Shown here piece after piece: positions 26,712 to 34,300 of a stretch of DNA of 64,000 nucleotides. Numbering within the stretch: the stretch's first letter is position 1; the number at the start of each line of letters is the position of its first letter. The stretch is from an uncultured Bacteroidales bacterium (GTDB lineage Bacteria > Bacteroidota > Bacteroidia > Bacteroidales > Muribaculaceae). Location of the stretch: NCBI GenBank assembly GCA_949285735.1, contig CASEAQ010000004.1, positions 7,888 to 71,887 of the forward strand, written 5' to 3'. The notes beneath the pieces were generated by a model. The model had not been told where the DNA came from. It worked only from the letters and a program-made list of their open reading frames with translations, and made no database searches. The translations under genes were made by a program, and so were the position numbers.

Positions 26712-27557
26712 ATGGATGACCAATTATTTGAAATCTTGAGTGTTGACCAGCTTGCGGCAAATTATGGCATAGTGTCGCGCAACAAGTGTGGCATATTCCT
26801 GTGCCGGCAGGGGCATGGCGACGTGTTGTTGAACAACCACAGCTATCGAATCGAAAAAGACTTCTTGTGCATATACACGCCCTACACATTTATACACATA
26901 CAAGACCGCAGCAGCGACATGGAGGGATGCGTGCTTGAGTCGGACTTGGACATATTCTATTCGACCCTCTCCAATGTGCCAGTCATGGACCGCCTCTTCA
27001 TTCGCAGCCACCCGTGCATACGCCTCATGCCGAGCCAGTGCCGGCGCATCGAGCAGTCGATGGAGATGCTCGTCTCGCGCCATGGGCTGATGGGGCAGGC
27101 GGCAGGCAATGGAAAGTCGGAGAAGTTTATGCGCCTGCTGGTGCAGACGTTGATACAATCGCTGTGCCTCGAAGTGCTTGAGATATATTTCAACAGTTTC
27201 CCTGTTGACGAGTTGCTGCAAAACCGTGAAGAGAAGATTTTCAACACGTTCCTCATGTCGGTACACCGCAACTGCGCCCGCGAGCGGTCGGTGGTCTTCT
27301 ATGCCGACGAGCAGCACCTGTCGCCCAATTACCTGTCGTCGGTAATCAAGGCGCGCTCGGGGCGCACTGCCATACAGTGGATTGAGATGATAACGATGGT
27401 GCAGGCGCAGCATTACCTTGGCTCGTCGGCACTGAGCATAAAGGAGATTGCCGAGCGGCTTAGTTTCCCCGACCAATCGACCTTCGGACGTTACTTCAAG
27501 AAGTATTGTGGCAAGTCGCCCACCGAATACCGCAAGCAGATGGGCGGCGAAGGGTGA
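26712..27557 (+). CDS. AraC-family transcriptional regulator (divergent from efflux operon)
   Basis: This 281-residue regulator has an N-terminal ligand-sensing domain and a C-terminal AraC HTH (about 180-277), with LSPNYLSSVIKARSGRTAIQWI and IAERLSFPDQSTFGRYFKKYCGKSPTEYR. It is divergent from the TolC operon and so a likely regulator of it. The longer frame from 26523 would cover the whole intergenic promoter region. The ATG at 26712 is chosen because TAACTTTG (26698-26705) sits 6 nt before it and protein similarity begins there. The very short leader is notable. Confidence 0.9.
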   Translation: MDDQLFEILSVDQLAANYGIVSRNKCGIFLCRQGHGDVLLNNHSYRIEKDFLCIYTPYTFIHIQDRSSDMEGCVLESDLDIFYSTLSNVPVMDRLFIRSHPCIRLMPSQCRRIEQSMEMLVSRHGLMGQAAGNGKSEKFMRLLVQTLIQSLCLEVLEIYFNSFPVDELLQNREEKIFNTFLMSVHRNCARERSVVFYADEQHLSPNYLSSVIKARSGRTAIQWIEMITMVQAQHYLGSSALSIKEIAERLSFPDQSTFGRYFKKYCGKSPTEYRKQMGGEG

Positions 27558-27576
27558 CGTGTGCAGGTGCGGGCGT

Positions 27577-27607
27577 TTGCTAATGTGTGAGGATTGCAGT
27601 AACTTTG
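27577..27607 (+). promoter_or_regulatory. Putative prfB promoter
   Basis: TTG (27577-27579) is 20 nt before TAACTTTG (27600-27607). The prfB ATG is 30 nt further on. Confidence 0.7.
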
Positions 27608-27637
27608 CAATCCGTAAAACTTATAAACAGCTAACTA

Positions 27638-28751
27638 ATGGTTACACAAGAACAAGTAAAAGAGACGCAAGAGCGCAAGGATGCGCTTAGGAGGTATCTT
27701 TGACATCGACAGCAAGCGTGTCGAAGTAGAAGAAGAGGAGTTGCGCACCCATGTTCCCGACTTCTGGGAAGACAAGAAGAATGCCGAGATGCAGATGCGC
27801 AAAGTGAAAGAACTGCATTATTGGATAGACAATTATGATGAGGTTGACAAGATGGTCGAGGAGTTGACGCTCGGCTTCGACTTCATCAAAGACGAACTTA
27901 TCACCGAGGAGGAGCTTGACGAGATTTACACCAAGACCATTGATAAGATAGAGAAACTCGAATTGCGCAATATGTTGCGGCTGGAGGAGGACAAACTCGG
28001 TGCCGTGCTTAGAATCAATTCGGGGGCAGGTGGCACCGAAGCCCAGGACTGGTCGCAGATGCTCATGAGGCTTTACTTGCGCTGGTGTGAAAAGCATGGA
28101 TACAAGACCACCATCTCGCAATTGCTCGAAGGCGATGACGCTGGCATTAAGTCGGTGACAATCAAGATTGAGGGCGATTTTGCATACGGCTACCTGAAGA
28201 GCGAGAACGGCGTGCACCGCCTCGTGCGCGTATCGCCCTACAACGCGCAGGGCAAGCGAATGACTTCGTTTGCATCGGTGTTTGTCACCCCACTTGTCGA
28301 TGACTCTATCGAGATTGTTGTCGAGCCGGCACGGTTGTCGTGGGATACGTTCCGAAGCGGCGGAGCCGGCGGACAGAATGTCAACAAGGTGGAATCGGGC
28401 GTGAGGTTGCGCTACCAGTATAAAGACCCTTACACTGGCGAGGAAGAGGAGATATTGATTGAAAACACCGAAACCCGCGACCAGCCCAAGAACAAGGAGA
28501 ACGCCATGCGGCAGTTGAAATCTATCTTGTATGAGAAAGAGTTGCAACACCGCCGTGCCGAGCAGCGCAAAATCGAGGACAGCAAGATGAAAATCGAGTG
28601 GGGGTCGCAGATACGCAGCTATGTGTTCGACGACCGCCGCGTGAAGGACCACCGCACGGGTTGCCAGACGTCGGACGTGAATGCCGTGATGGATGGCGAC
28701 ATCGACGATTTCATCAAGGCATACCTAATGGAGTTTGGTGGAAAAAATTGA
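27638..28751 (+). CDS. prfB: Peptide chain release factor 2, with programmed +1 frameshift
   Basis: RF2 ends translation at UGA and UAA. It is read in two frames. Codons 1-21 run from the ATG at 27638 to CTT at 27698-27700, followed by in-frame TGA (27701-27703). Skipping T27701 continues as GAC ATC GAC to the stop at 28749-28751, 370 residues in all. The slip site CTTTGAC and the Shine-Dalgarno-like AGGAGG at 27689-27694 just before it form the classical autoregulatory signal. The GGQ motif is at about 244-246 (SGGAGGQNVNK). The stop-codon-reading SPF tripeptide is SPY here (RVSPYNAQGKR). The final stop is also TGA. Confidence 0.96.
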
Positions 28752-28758
28752 TGACGCA

Positions 28759-29532
28759 ATGACAGAACAACTTACAATAGTAAAGGTCGGGGGCAAGATT
28801 GTTGAGGCTCCCGACACCCTTTCGAGGTTGCTTGCAGACTTTGCCGCAATCGAGGGCAAGAAGTTGCTTGTGCACGGAGGCGGACGCTCTGCCACGCAGC
28901 TTGCTGCCAAGCTCGGCATCGAGACCAAGATGGTTGACGGGCGGCGCATAACCGACGATGCCATGCTCGACGTGGTGACGATGGTGTATGGCGGATTGGT
29001 CAACAAGCGCATCGTTGCCGGATTGCAGGCTACCGGGGTGAATGCCCTTGGTGTGACGGGTGCCGACATGGATGTGATTCGCAGCGTGAAACGCCCGGTA
29101 AAGACCATCGACTATGGCTGGGTGGGCGACGTGAGCCGTGTTGACGGCGACGCACTGTCACGCCTCATTGACAGCGGCGTGGTGCCTGTTGTTGCTCCGT
29201 TAACGCACGACGGTCACGGGCATATACTCAACACCAATGCCGACACGATGGCTGGAGCGACGGCTTCGGCACTGGCGCGGCATTACAGCGTGAGGCTGGT
29301 GTTCTGTTTCGAGAAGGAGGGCGTTTTGCTCGACGAGAACGACGACAGCACGGCAATTGCCCATCTCGACCGCAACCGCTATGCCGACTTGAAGGCAAAG
29401 GGGATTGTGGCTGGGGGCATGATACCCAAGCTCGACAATGCTTTTGCCACCATCGATGCCGGTGTAGCCGAGGTGGTTATCACCAAGGCTTCGAACCTGA
29501 ACGACTTGACCCGCGGAACGCACATCAGCTGA
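28759..29532 (+). CDS. argB: Acylglutamate kinase (N-acetyl- or N-succinylglutamate)
   Basis: This 257-residue amino-acid kinase phosphorylates acylglutamate in the second step of arginine synthesis. It shows VKVGGKIV at the N-terminus, LLVHGGGRSATQLAAKLGI (glycine-rich substrate loop), INTNADTMA as LNTNADTMAGATASAL, and KGIVAGGMIPKLDNA near the C-terminus. The frame could start at 28735, inside prfB, but the ATG at 28759, 7 nt after the prfB stop, fits the family. Bacteroides relatives use succinylated intermediates; which acyl group is used here cannot be read. Likely co-transcribed with prfB. Confidence 0.93.
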   Translation: MTEQLTIVKVGGKIVEAPDTLSRLLADFAAIEGKKLLVHGGGRSATQLAAKLGIETKMVDGRRITDDAMLDVVTMVYGGLVNKRIVAGLQATGVNALGVTGADMDVIRSVKRPVKTIDYGWVGDVSRVDGDALSRLIDSGVVPVVAPLTHDGHGHILNTNADTMAGATASALARHYSVRLVFCFEKEGVLLDENDDSTAIAHLDRNRYADLKAKGIVAGGMIPKLDNAFATIDAGVAEVVITKASNLNDLTRGTHIS

Positions 29533-29570
29533 CAGGCAGTTGTGCGCCCTTTCACTGGATTTTATAGTGG

Positions 29571-29610
29571 GCAGCCCCCATGCCGTGCAATCAAGCGGCA
29601 TGGGGGCTGC
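29571..29610. terminator. Perfect 15-bp hairpin downstream of argB
   Basis: 29571-29585 pairs with 29596-29610 around a 10-nt loop. There is no T-run on the plus side, so it may act as an mRNA-stabilising or factor-assisted end rather than an intrinsic terminator. Confidence 0.55.
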
Positions 29611-29670
29611 TCGCATTGTTTGTTGGCTGTCGTGCAATCAGTTGTAAAGGGTGGCTTGGCAATTTAAATT

Positions 29671-29700
29671 TTGCAGATTGGCTGGAAATCATTAACTTTG
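29671..29700 (+). promoter_or_regulatory. Putative fabI promoter
   Basis: TTG (29671-29673) is 19 nt before TAACTTTG (29693-29700). The ATG at 29747 leaves a leader of about 40 nt. Confidence 0.68.
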
Positions 29701-29746
29701 CAGCCTGATTTGAATGTAACCAAAGAGATAACTAACATATAACGTA

Positions 29747-30610
29747 ATGAGTTACAATTTATTGAAAGGAAAGAGGGGTATTATATTCGGTGCCCTCAAC
29801 GACAAGAGTATCGCTTGGAAAGTGGCTGAGAGAGCCGTGGAAGAAGGTGCTACTATTACCCTCAGCAATGCTCCTGTGGCTGTAAGAATGGGCGAAATTT
29901 CTGCCCTTGGCGAGAAATTGAATGCCGAAATAATTCCAGCAGATGCTACAAGCTACAGTGACCTTGAAAATGTGTTCCTGAAATCGATGGAAATCCTTGG
30001 CGGACAAATCGACTTCGTGTTGCACTCGATTGGCATGTCGCCCAACGTGCGCAAGAAACGTACATACGACGACATTGATTATGATATGATGGCGAAAACT
30101 TTCGACATATCGGCAATCTCGTTCCACAAGATGTTGCAATGCGCAAAGAAGAACCATGCCATAGCCGATGGCGGCAGTGTATTGGCGTTGTCTTATATCG
30201 CTGCACAGCGCACTTTGTTTGGCTACAACGACATGGCTGATGCAAAGGCGTTGCTTGAGTCGATTGCCCGCAGTTTTGGCTACATATATGGTCGCGAGCA
30301 TGGTGTGCGTGTCAACACCATATCGCAATCGCCCACAATGACCACTGCCGGAAGCGGCATAAAGGGCATGACCTCGCTCTTCGACTTTGCCAACCGTATG
30401 GCTCCGCTGGGCAATGCTTCGGCTGATGATTGCGCCGACTATTGCATTGTTATGTTCAGCGACCTCACCCGCAAGGTGACCATGCAGAACCTCTACCACG
30501 ACGGCGGTTTCTCGAGCATGGGTATGAGCTACCGTGCCATGAACCAGTATGAAAAGAGTCTAAACGAGAATGAGTTCCTTAACCCCGACGGCAGCGTAAT
30601 TTACGGTTAA
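29747..30610 (+). CDS. fabI: Enoyl-[acyl-carrier-protein] reductase, FabI type
   Basis: This 287-residue short-chain dehydrogenase performs the NADH-dependent last step of fatty-acid elongation. The nucleotide site is GKRGIIFGALNDKSIAW near the N-terminus. The active site is Y150, Y160 and K167 (GYNDMADAK), with the FabI spacing of 10 and 7 residues. RVNTISQSPTMT is the family's RVNAISAGP-like loop. The C-terminus is longer than E. coli FabI (MNQYEKSLNENEFL and beyond). It stands alone between its own promoter and a strong terminator. Confidence 0.94.
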   Translation: MSYNLLKGKRGIIFGALNDKSIAWKVAERAVEEGATITLSNAPVAVRMGEISALGEKLNAEIIPADATSYSDLENVFLKSMEILGGQIDFVLHSIGMSPNVRKKRTYDDIDYDMMAKTFDISAISFHKMLQCAKKNHAIADGGSVLALSYIAAQRTLFGYNDMADAKALLESIARSFGYIYGREHGVRVNTISQSPTMTTAGSGIKGMTSLFDFANRMAPLGNASADDCADYCIVMFSDLTRKVTMQNLYHDGGFSSMGMSYRAMNQYEKSLNENEFLNPDGSVIYG

Positions 30611-30631
30611 AAGTTCACACATATATATAAA

Positions 30632-30671
30632 GGAGCGCACTCATCTTGTGAAGTGCGCTCCTCTTTTTTTT
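30632..30671 (+). terminator. Terminator of fabI
   Basis: A 10-bp stem pairs 30632-30641 with 30652-30661 and is followed by a run of eight T after C. Confidence 0.9.
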
Positions 30672-30678
30672 CGCGCGG

Positions 30679-31569
30679 TTATGTGCTGACCGACAGTACG
30701 GTGTGGTAACAGCCGTCGTAGTAGTCGAATTCGAGGGTAATGTATCCGCTGCCGCCACCTCCATACCACATCACTTGGCGGGCTATTCCGCTTGTGGTGA
30801 GCGACAGGGGCATACCGTATGAGCTGCAAAGCAGGTTATAGATGTGGTTGTAGCGGCTCAGGCTGTTATAGCTGCTGTAATAGGCAAACTGGGCGCTGGC
30901 GAGCCTTCCTGCGCTGTTGCAGTAAAGCGTGGCGAAGGGCCAACTTTGGTTGAGCAGCACCACATCGCTCAAGTATATGGTGTTGTCGGCATATCCGTCG
31001 ATGGTGTAATTGTTGAAAAACAGGTAATCGAGAGCCGATGCATAGAGTGTGCCGAACGTTATGCCCAATATCGAGCGCAGTGCTGGTGCTCCAACATACG
31101 GGTGGTAGCCGTGTGGAGGAGTGATGGGGCGCGGCGGCATCGGGCGTGGAACGCGGTGGCGATGGTGTGGAGGCGGCATCGGGCGGCTCCAGTTGTGTGG
31201 GTGGCTTGGGCGATGCGGCGGACGGTGGGGTGGCTGCTGTGGACGCCCAGGGTGGTTGTTGCCCGGACGGTGGGGCGGCTGCTGTGGACGCTGCGGACGG
31301 TTGTTGCCAGGGTGGTGCGGTGGCTGTTGTGGACGCTGCGGACGGTTGTCACTCGGACGTTGAGGTTGCTGTGGACGCCCGGGTCGATTATTGCCTGGAC
31401 GTTGCGACGGTTGTGGACGCCCCGGGCGGCTGGTGGCAGGGCGTTGCTGGTGGCGTTCGGTGCGGTTGCGTTCTCCGTTGTTTTGGCGATTTTGCGACAT
31501 CGCTGGCATAGGCATTGCCAAAGCTAAAATCAATATTGCTGTTACCAATATGTTGCGTATATTCTTCAT
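30679..31569 (-). CDS. Exported proline/arginine/asparagine-rich repeat protein of unknown function
   Basis: This protein has about 296 residues when started at the ATG at 31569 (another ATG is at 31575). A signal peptide (NILVTAILILALAMPMPAMSQ) is followed by a low-complexity region of 15-residue repeats such as NRPQRPQQPPHRPGN, then a histidine/proline-rich stretch. The C-terminal domain of about 140 residues starts near YVGAPALRSILG and is rich in tyrosine and serine (SYNSLSRYNHIYNLLCSSYG); I do not recognise it. The basic proline-rich linker suggests a role at the cell surface or in the periplasm, but no function can be assigned. It is a single gene, not in an operon. Confidence 0.7.
   Translation of the reverse strand: MKNIRNILVTAILILALAMPMPAMSQNRQNNGERNRTERHQQRPATSRPGRPQPSQRPGNNRPGRPQQPQRPSDNRPQRPQQPPHHPGNNRPQRPQQPPHRPGNNHPGRPQQPPHRPPHRPSHPHNWSRPMPPPHHRHRVPRPMPPRPITPPHGYHPYVGAPALRSILGITFGTLYASALDYLFFNNYTIDGYADNTIYLSDVVLLNQSWPFATLYCNSAGRLASAQFAYYSSYNSLSRYNHIYNLLCSSYGMPLSLTTSGIARQVMWYGGGGSGYITLEFDYYDGCYHTVLSVST
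31210..31429 (-). repeat. 45-bp tandem repeat inside the proline-rich gene
   Basis: On the plus strand GTTGTT/GTTGTC marks unit starts at 31255, 31300 and 31345, an exact 45-bp period coding for 15 residues. The next unit is shortened to 42 bp. Such repeats can change copy number by slippage. Confidence 0.75.
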
Positions 31570-31819
31570 AAGCATGTGATATTTTAATGTAAAAAAGCCA
31601 TGTTTACTGTCGTTTGATATATAGATTTTGGTTGTGCCGTAAAGTTTAAAATCTGTGTGCAAAAAAATCATAAATTCATTTGTGACGGGTGCAACAAATG
31701 TTGGTGTAGTAAATGCCGTGGTTTATTACCAAGAATGTCGTTTGATAAAGAATTTTGGCACTTTGATTTCTGATTTATTACAGATGGTTGACAAATGCTG
31801 CTCGCAGCTGGTTTGCGGC

Positions 31820-31963
31820 TTGTGTTATAGCCTTTTATGGAGTACCTTTGTAGTGGTAAGGAGAATATATATCGAGTGCTGTTTTTTCAATTATGTGTGA
31901 ATTTCCTTAAGTGGTTAGAACGGACTCTTTTCATTTGACACAAAGTGAAAAGGGTTCTTTTTT
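31820..31963 (+). ncRNA. Candidate small RNA of about 105 nt
   Basis: TTG (31820-31822) is 20 nt before TACCTTTG (31843-31850). About 65 nt later comes a long hairpin (AGAAC 31917-31921 with GTTCT 31954-31958; CTTTTCA 31927-31933 with TGAAAAG 31946-31952) that runs into six T. The predicted transcript is about 31857-31963 with no good reading frame. No known RNA family is recognised. Confidence 0.4.
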
Positions 31964-31977
31964 ATAGATGTATTTTT

Positions 31978-32008
31978 TTGCCGATGTGCATCGATTGCAT
32001 TACATTTG
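31978..32008 (+). promoter_or_regulatory. Putative sialidase promoter
   Basis: TTG (31978-31980) is exactly 20 nt before TACATTTG (32001-32008). The leader is about 33 nt. Confidence 0.7.
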
Positions 32009-32047
32009 TAAAAAAGTTATGCATAAACCTTAGACCCGTAATTTGAG

Positions 32048-33670
32048 ATGAAAAGATTTTTTCTATCCATGCTGTTTGCGGCGGTAGCTGTGGTTGTCGC
32101 CAGTGCTGCCACTGTTGACACTGTGGAGACTTATAATCCCCAAGTGCCGTTGCTCATCGGCAACAAGGATAATGTGCTTATTTATGCCCGCGTGAATGCA
32201 CAGGGAGGCGAGCGAGTTGGTAAAGTGACGTTGCAATTCGATTCGCTCACCGACTTGTCGCAGTTGGAGAGTGTCGCCCTTTATTATGGAGGAGTGGAGG
32301 CGCATCATCGTGCCAAGAAGAATCATTTCAAGCCTGTTGATTACATCGACAACCGTGGCAACGCCATTGGTAGTTACTCGGTGCTGCTCGACAAGAAAGA
32401 GGCATCGTCGCACAGGTTGGAGTTCAGTGCCGACTTGTCGTTATCGACGGGCGACAACTATTTGTGGCTCAGCCTGAAGTTGGCAGAAAATGCATCGCTG
32501 GCAGCCCGCATTGCTGCACACGTGGCGAGCGTGACTGTCGATGGCGCGGAGGCTGTCTTAATCGACCGCACTGTCAACCGCTCGCCGAGGCGCACTGCTG
32601 TTGCCGTGAGGCGGTCGGACGACTACGGTGTTGCAGCCTATCGCATTCCGGGACTTGTGACCACCGACGACGGCACATTGTTGGCTGTCTATGATGTGCG
32701 ATACAGTAACAGTTCCGACTTGCAGCAGCGTATAGATGTGGGGCTGAGCCGAAGCACCGATGGAGGGCGCACATGGGGCAGAATGACCATTCCGCTGTCG
32801 TTTGCCGGCGTTGGCGGGCTGCCCGATGCGCAGAACGGCGTTGGCGACCCGTGCATACTCTACGACCACGTCAATGACAAGGTGTGGATTGCTGCGCTGT
32901 GGTGCCACGGCATGGGCAACCAGATGGCTTGGGTAGGATCGCAGACTGGTATCGAGATAGGCGAAACCGGGCAATTGGTGCTGACACATAGTTCGGACGA
33001 CGGACTCACCTGGTCGCAACCCAACAATATAACACGCATGGTGAAAGCCCCCGAGTGGCACTTGCTGTTGCAGGGGCCCGGGCGCGGCATAACGATGCGC
33101 GACGGTACGCTTGTGTTCCCCATCCAGTATATCGCCGACGAGCGTGTGCCAGAGGCTGGAATAATGTACAGCACCGACAAGGGGGTGACTTGGACTATAA
33201 CCAATGGCGCGCGCACTAACACCACCGAGTCGCAAGTGGCAGAGTTGCCCGATGGCACGCTCATGCTCAATATGCGCGACAACCGCAAGGGGAGCCGTGC
33301 CGTAAGCGTGACTGCCGACATGGGCAAGACATGGACCGAGCACCCATCGTCGCGCAGTGCGTTGCGCGAGCCAGTGTGCATGGCAAGCCTCATAAGCGTG
33401 ATGAAAGACAAGAACAGCACGGGGCAAGACTTGTTGCTCTTCTCCAATCCCGACTCCGACAGTAAACGCAAAAATATAACCATAAAATTGAGTACCGACA
33501 ATGGGCTGACGTGGCCCACGTCGCAGCAGGTGCTGCTCGACGAAGACCTCGGCTGGGGGTATTCGTGCCTGTCGATGGTCGATGCCGACCATGTGGGAAT
33601 ACTTTATGAGAGCAGTGTTGCCAACATGACATTCCAAGTGGTGCCGCTTAGCGATTTGCTTGGCAAATAG
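32048..33670 (+). CDS. Exo-alpha-sialidase (GH33)
   Basis: This 540-residue exported sialidase would release terminal sialic acid from host glycans. A signal peptide (to about residue 20) is followed by an N-terminal lectin-like sialidase domain (about 25-175). The catalytic six-bladed propeller carries the RIP motif in AAYRIPGL (about 197-203) and five Asp-box-like blades: SRSTDGGRTW, THSSDDGLTW, YSTDKGVTW, TADMGKTW and LSTDNGLTW. The late ILYESS contains the usual Tyr/Glu region. It has its own promoter and terminator. No nan catabolic genes are in view, so sialic acid may be used elsewhere or removed to expose sugars for the hexosaminidase. Confidence 0.93.
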   Translation: MKRFFLSMLFAAVAVVVASAATVDTVETYNPQVPLLIGNKDNVLIYARVNAQGGERVGKVTLQFDSLTDLSQLESVALYYGGVEAHHRAKKNHFKPVDYIDNRGNAIGSYSVLLDKKEASSHRLEFSADLSLSTGDNYLWLSLKLAENASLAARIAAHVASVTVDGAEAVLIDRTVNRSPRRTAVAVRRSDDYGVAAYRIPGLVTTDDGTLLAVYDVRYSNSSDLQQRIDVGLSRSTDGGRTWGRMTIPLSFAGVGGLPDAQNGVGDPCILYDHVNDKVWIAALWCHGMGNQMAWVGSQTGIEIGETGQLVLTHSSDDGLTWSQPNNITRMVKAPEWHLLLQGPGRGITMRDGTLVFPIQYIADERVPEAGIMYSTDKGVTWTITNGARTNTTESQVAELPDGTLMLNMRDNRKGSRAVSVTADMGKTWTEHPSSRSALREPVCMASLISVMKDKNSTGQDLLLFSNPDSDSKRKNITIKLSTDNGLTWPTSQQVLLDEDLGWGYSCLSMVDADHVGILYESSVANMTFQVVPLSDLLGK

Positions 33671-33700
33671 CTGCGGCCGAGAGGTTGTAAAATATAGTAG

Positions 33701-33734
33701 GAGGTGCACGGTTGAGAGCCGCGCACCTCTTTTA
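33701..33734 (+). terminator. Terminator of the sialidase gene
   Basis: An 11-bp stem with one mismatch pairs 33701-33711 with 33719-33729 and is followed by a T-rich run. Confidence 0.8.
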
Positions 33735-33975
33735 TTTAATGTATGTGCCCTTTTGCGAGGAGCGTTGCACATTGTGAAGATTGAGGATTTTTTGTGGCAG
33801 ATTATTGCTTTTAGCGATTCATGGTAGCTTGTTGTTTAGATTAAGGATTCTGCGATATTTTTTCTATTTTTTTGATGGGTGGCGCCGTGGTCAAAATGTA
33901 TTAATATTTAGTGGTTTGCAATATGGGTGAACGTATAGTGCCTAATTTTTTTTCACAAAAACTTATATATTTTAT

Positions 33976-34005
33976 TTGTTTTTTGCCGAGAATTATTTAG
34001 TTTTG
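33976..34005 (+). promoter_or_regulatory. Putative susCDE promoter with long leader
   Basis: TTG (33976-33978) is 19 nt before TAGTTTTG (33998-34005). The SusC ATG is 295 nt downstream. Confidence 0.6.
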
Positions 34006-34123
34006 CAACGGCTATAAGTTGATAGCCCCACAGCCTTGGGACTTTTATTGAAGTATAGCTCCAATGAATAACGACAGGTTTTAGAGCCTGATATACCTAT
34101 GATTTATGAAAAATATTGAACGC

Positions 34124-34210
34124 ATGAAAACCAACCATTTAACCTACCGTGCATTTTGCTCCAAAAGAAGGGGAAAGTGTGTGGGAGACGTTCTTTTGCC
34201 ATATTCATAG
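34124..34210 (+). other. Possible leader peptide frame upstream of susC
   Basis: A 28-codon frame (MKTNHLTYRAFC, then a basic stretch, ending in TAG) lies in the susC leader and in the same phase as susC. No clear ribosome-binding site is seen, and it may be chance. Confidence 0.25.
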
Positions 34211-34300
34211 TGTGTTTTTCGTTGACTTGACACGTTGAATGATTAAATAGCAATATAAAGTTAAATAAAAACCCAAATGTAAAACTAAAAACATTCTTGC

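Larger units (their letters stand above)
31570..32047. other. Intergenic region before the sialidase
   Basis: 31570-31819 shows nothing recognisable. 31820-31963 holds a promoter plus hairpin unit (possible small RNA) and 31978-32008 the sialidase promoter. An 81-codon frame at 31655-31900 crosses the promoter and is not supported as a gene. Confidence 0.6.
33671..34300. other. 630-bp intergenic region before susC
   Basis: It contains the sialidase terminator (33701-33734), the sus promoter (33976-34005) and a leader of about 290 nt. The leader holds a small hairpin (GGCTA/TAGCC around 34010-34027) and a 28-codon open frame (34124-34210). 33735-33975 shows nothing recognisable. Confidence 0.6.

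Noticed and set aside
27681..27701. prfB start at 27681 (MRLGGIF)
   Set aside because: That ATG is in the shifted frame; the programmed frameshift from 27638 explains the first 21 codons and the slip site.
31655..31900. 81-codon gene before the sialidase
   Set aside because: It spans a good promoter and has no ribosome-binding site, domain or neighbour support.
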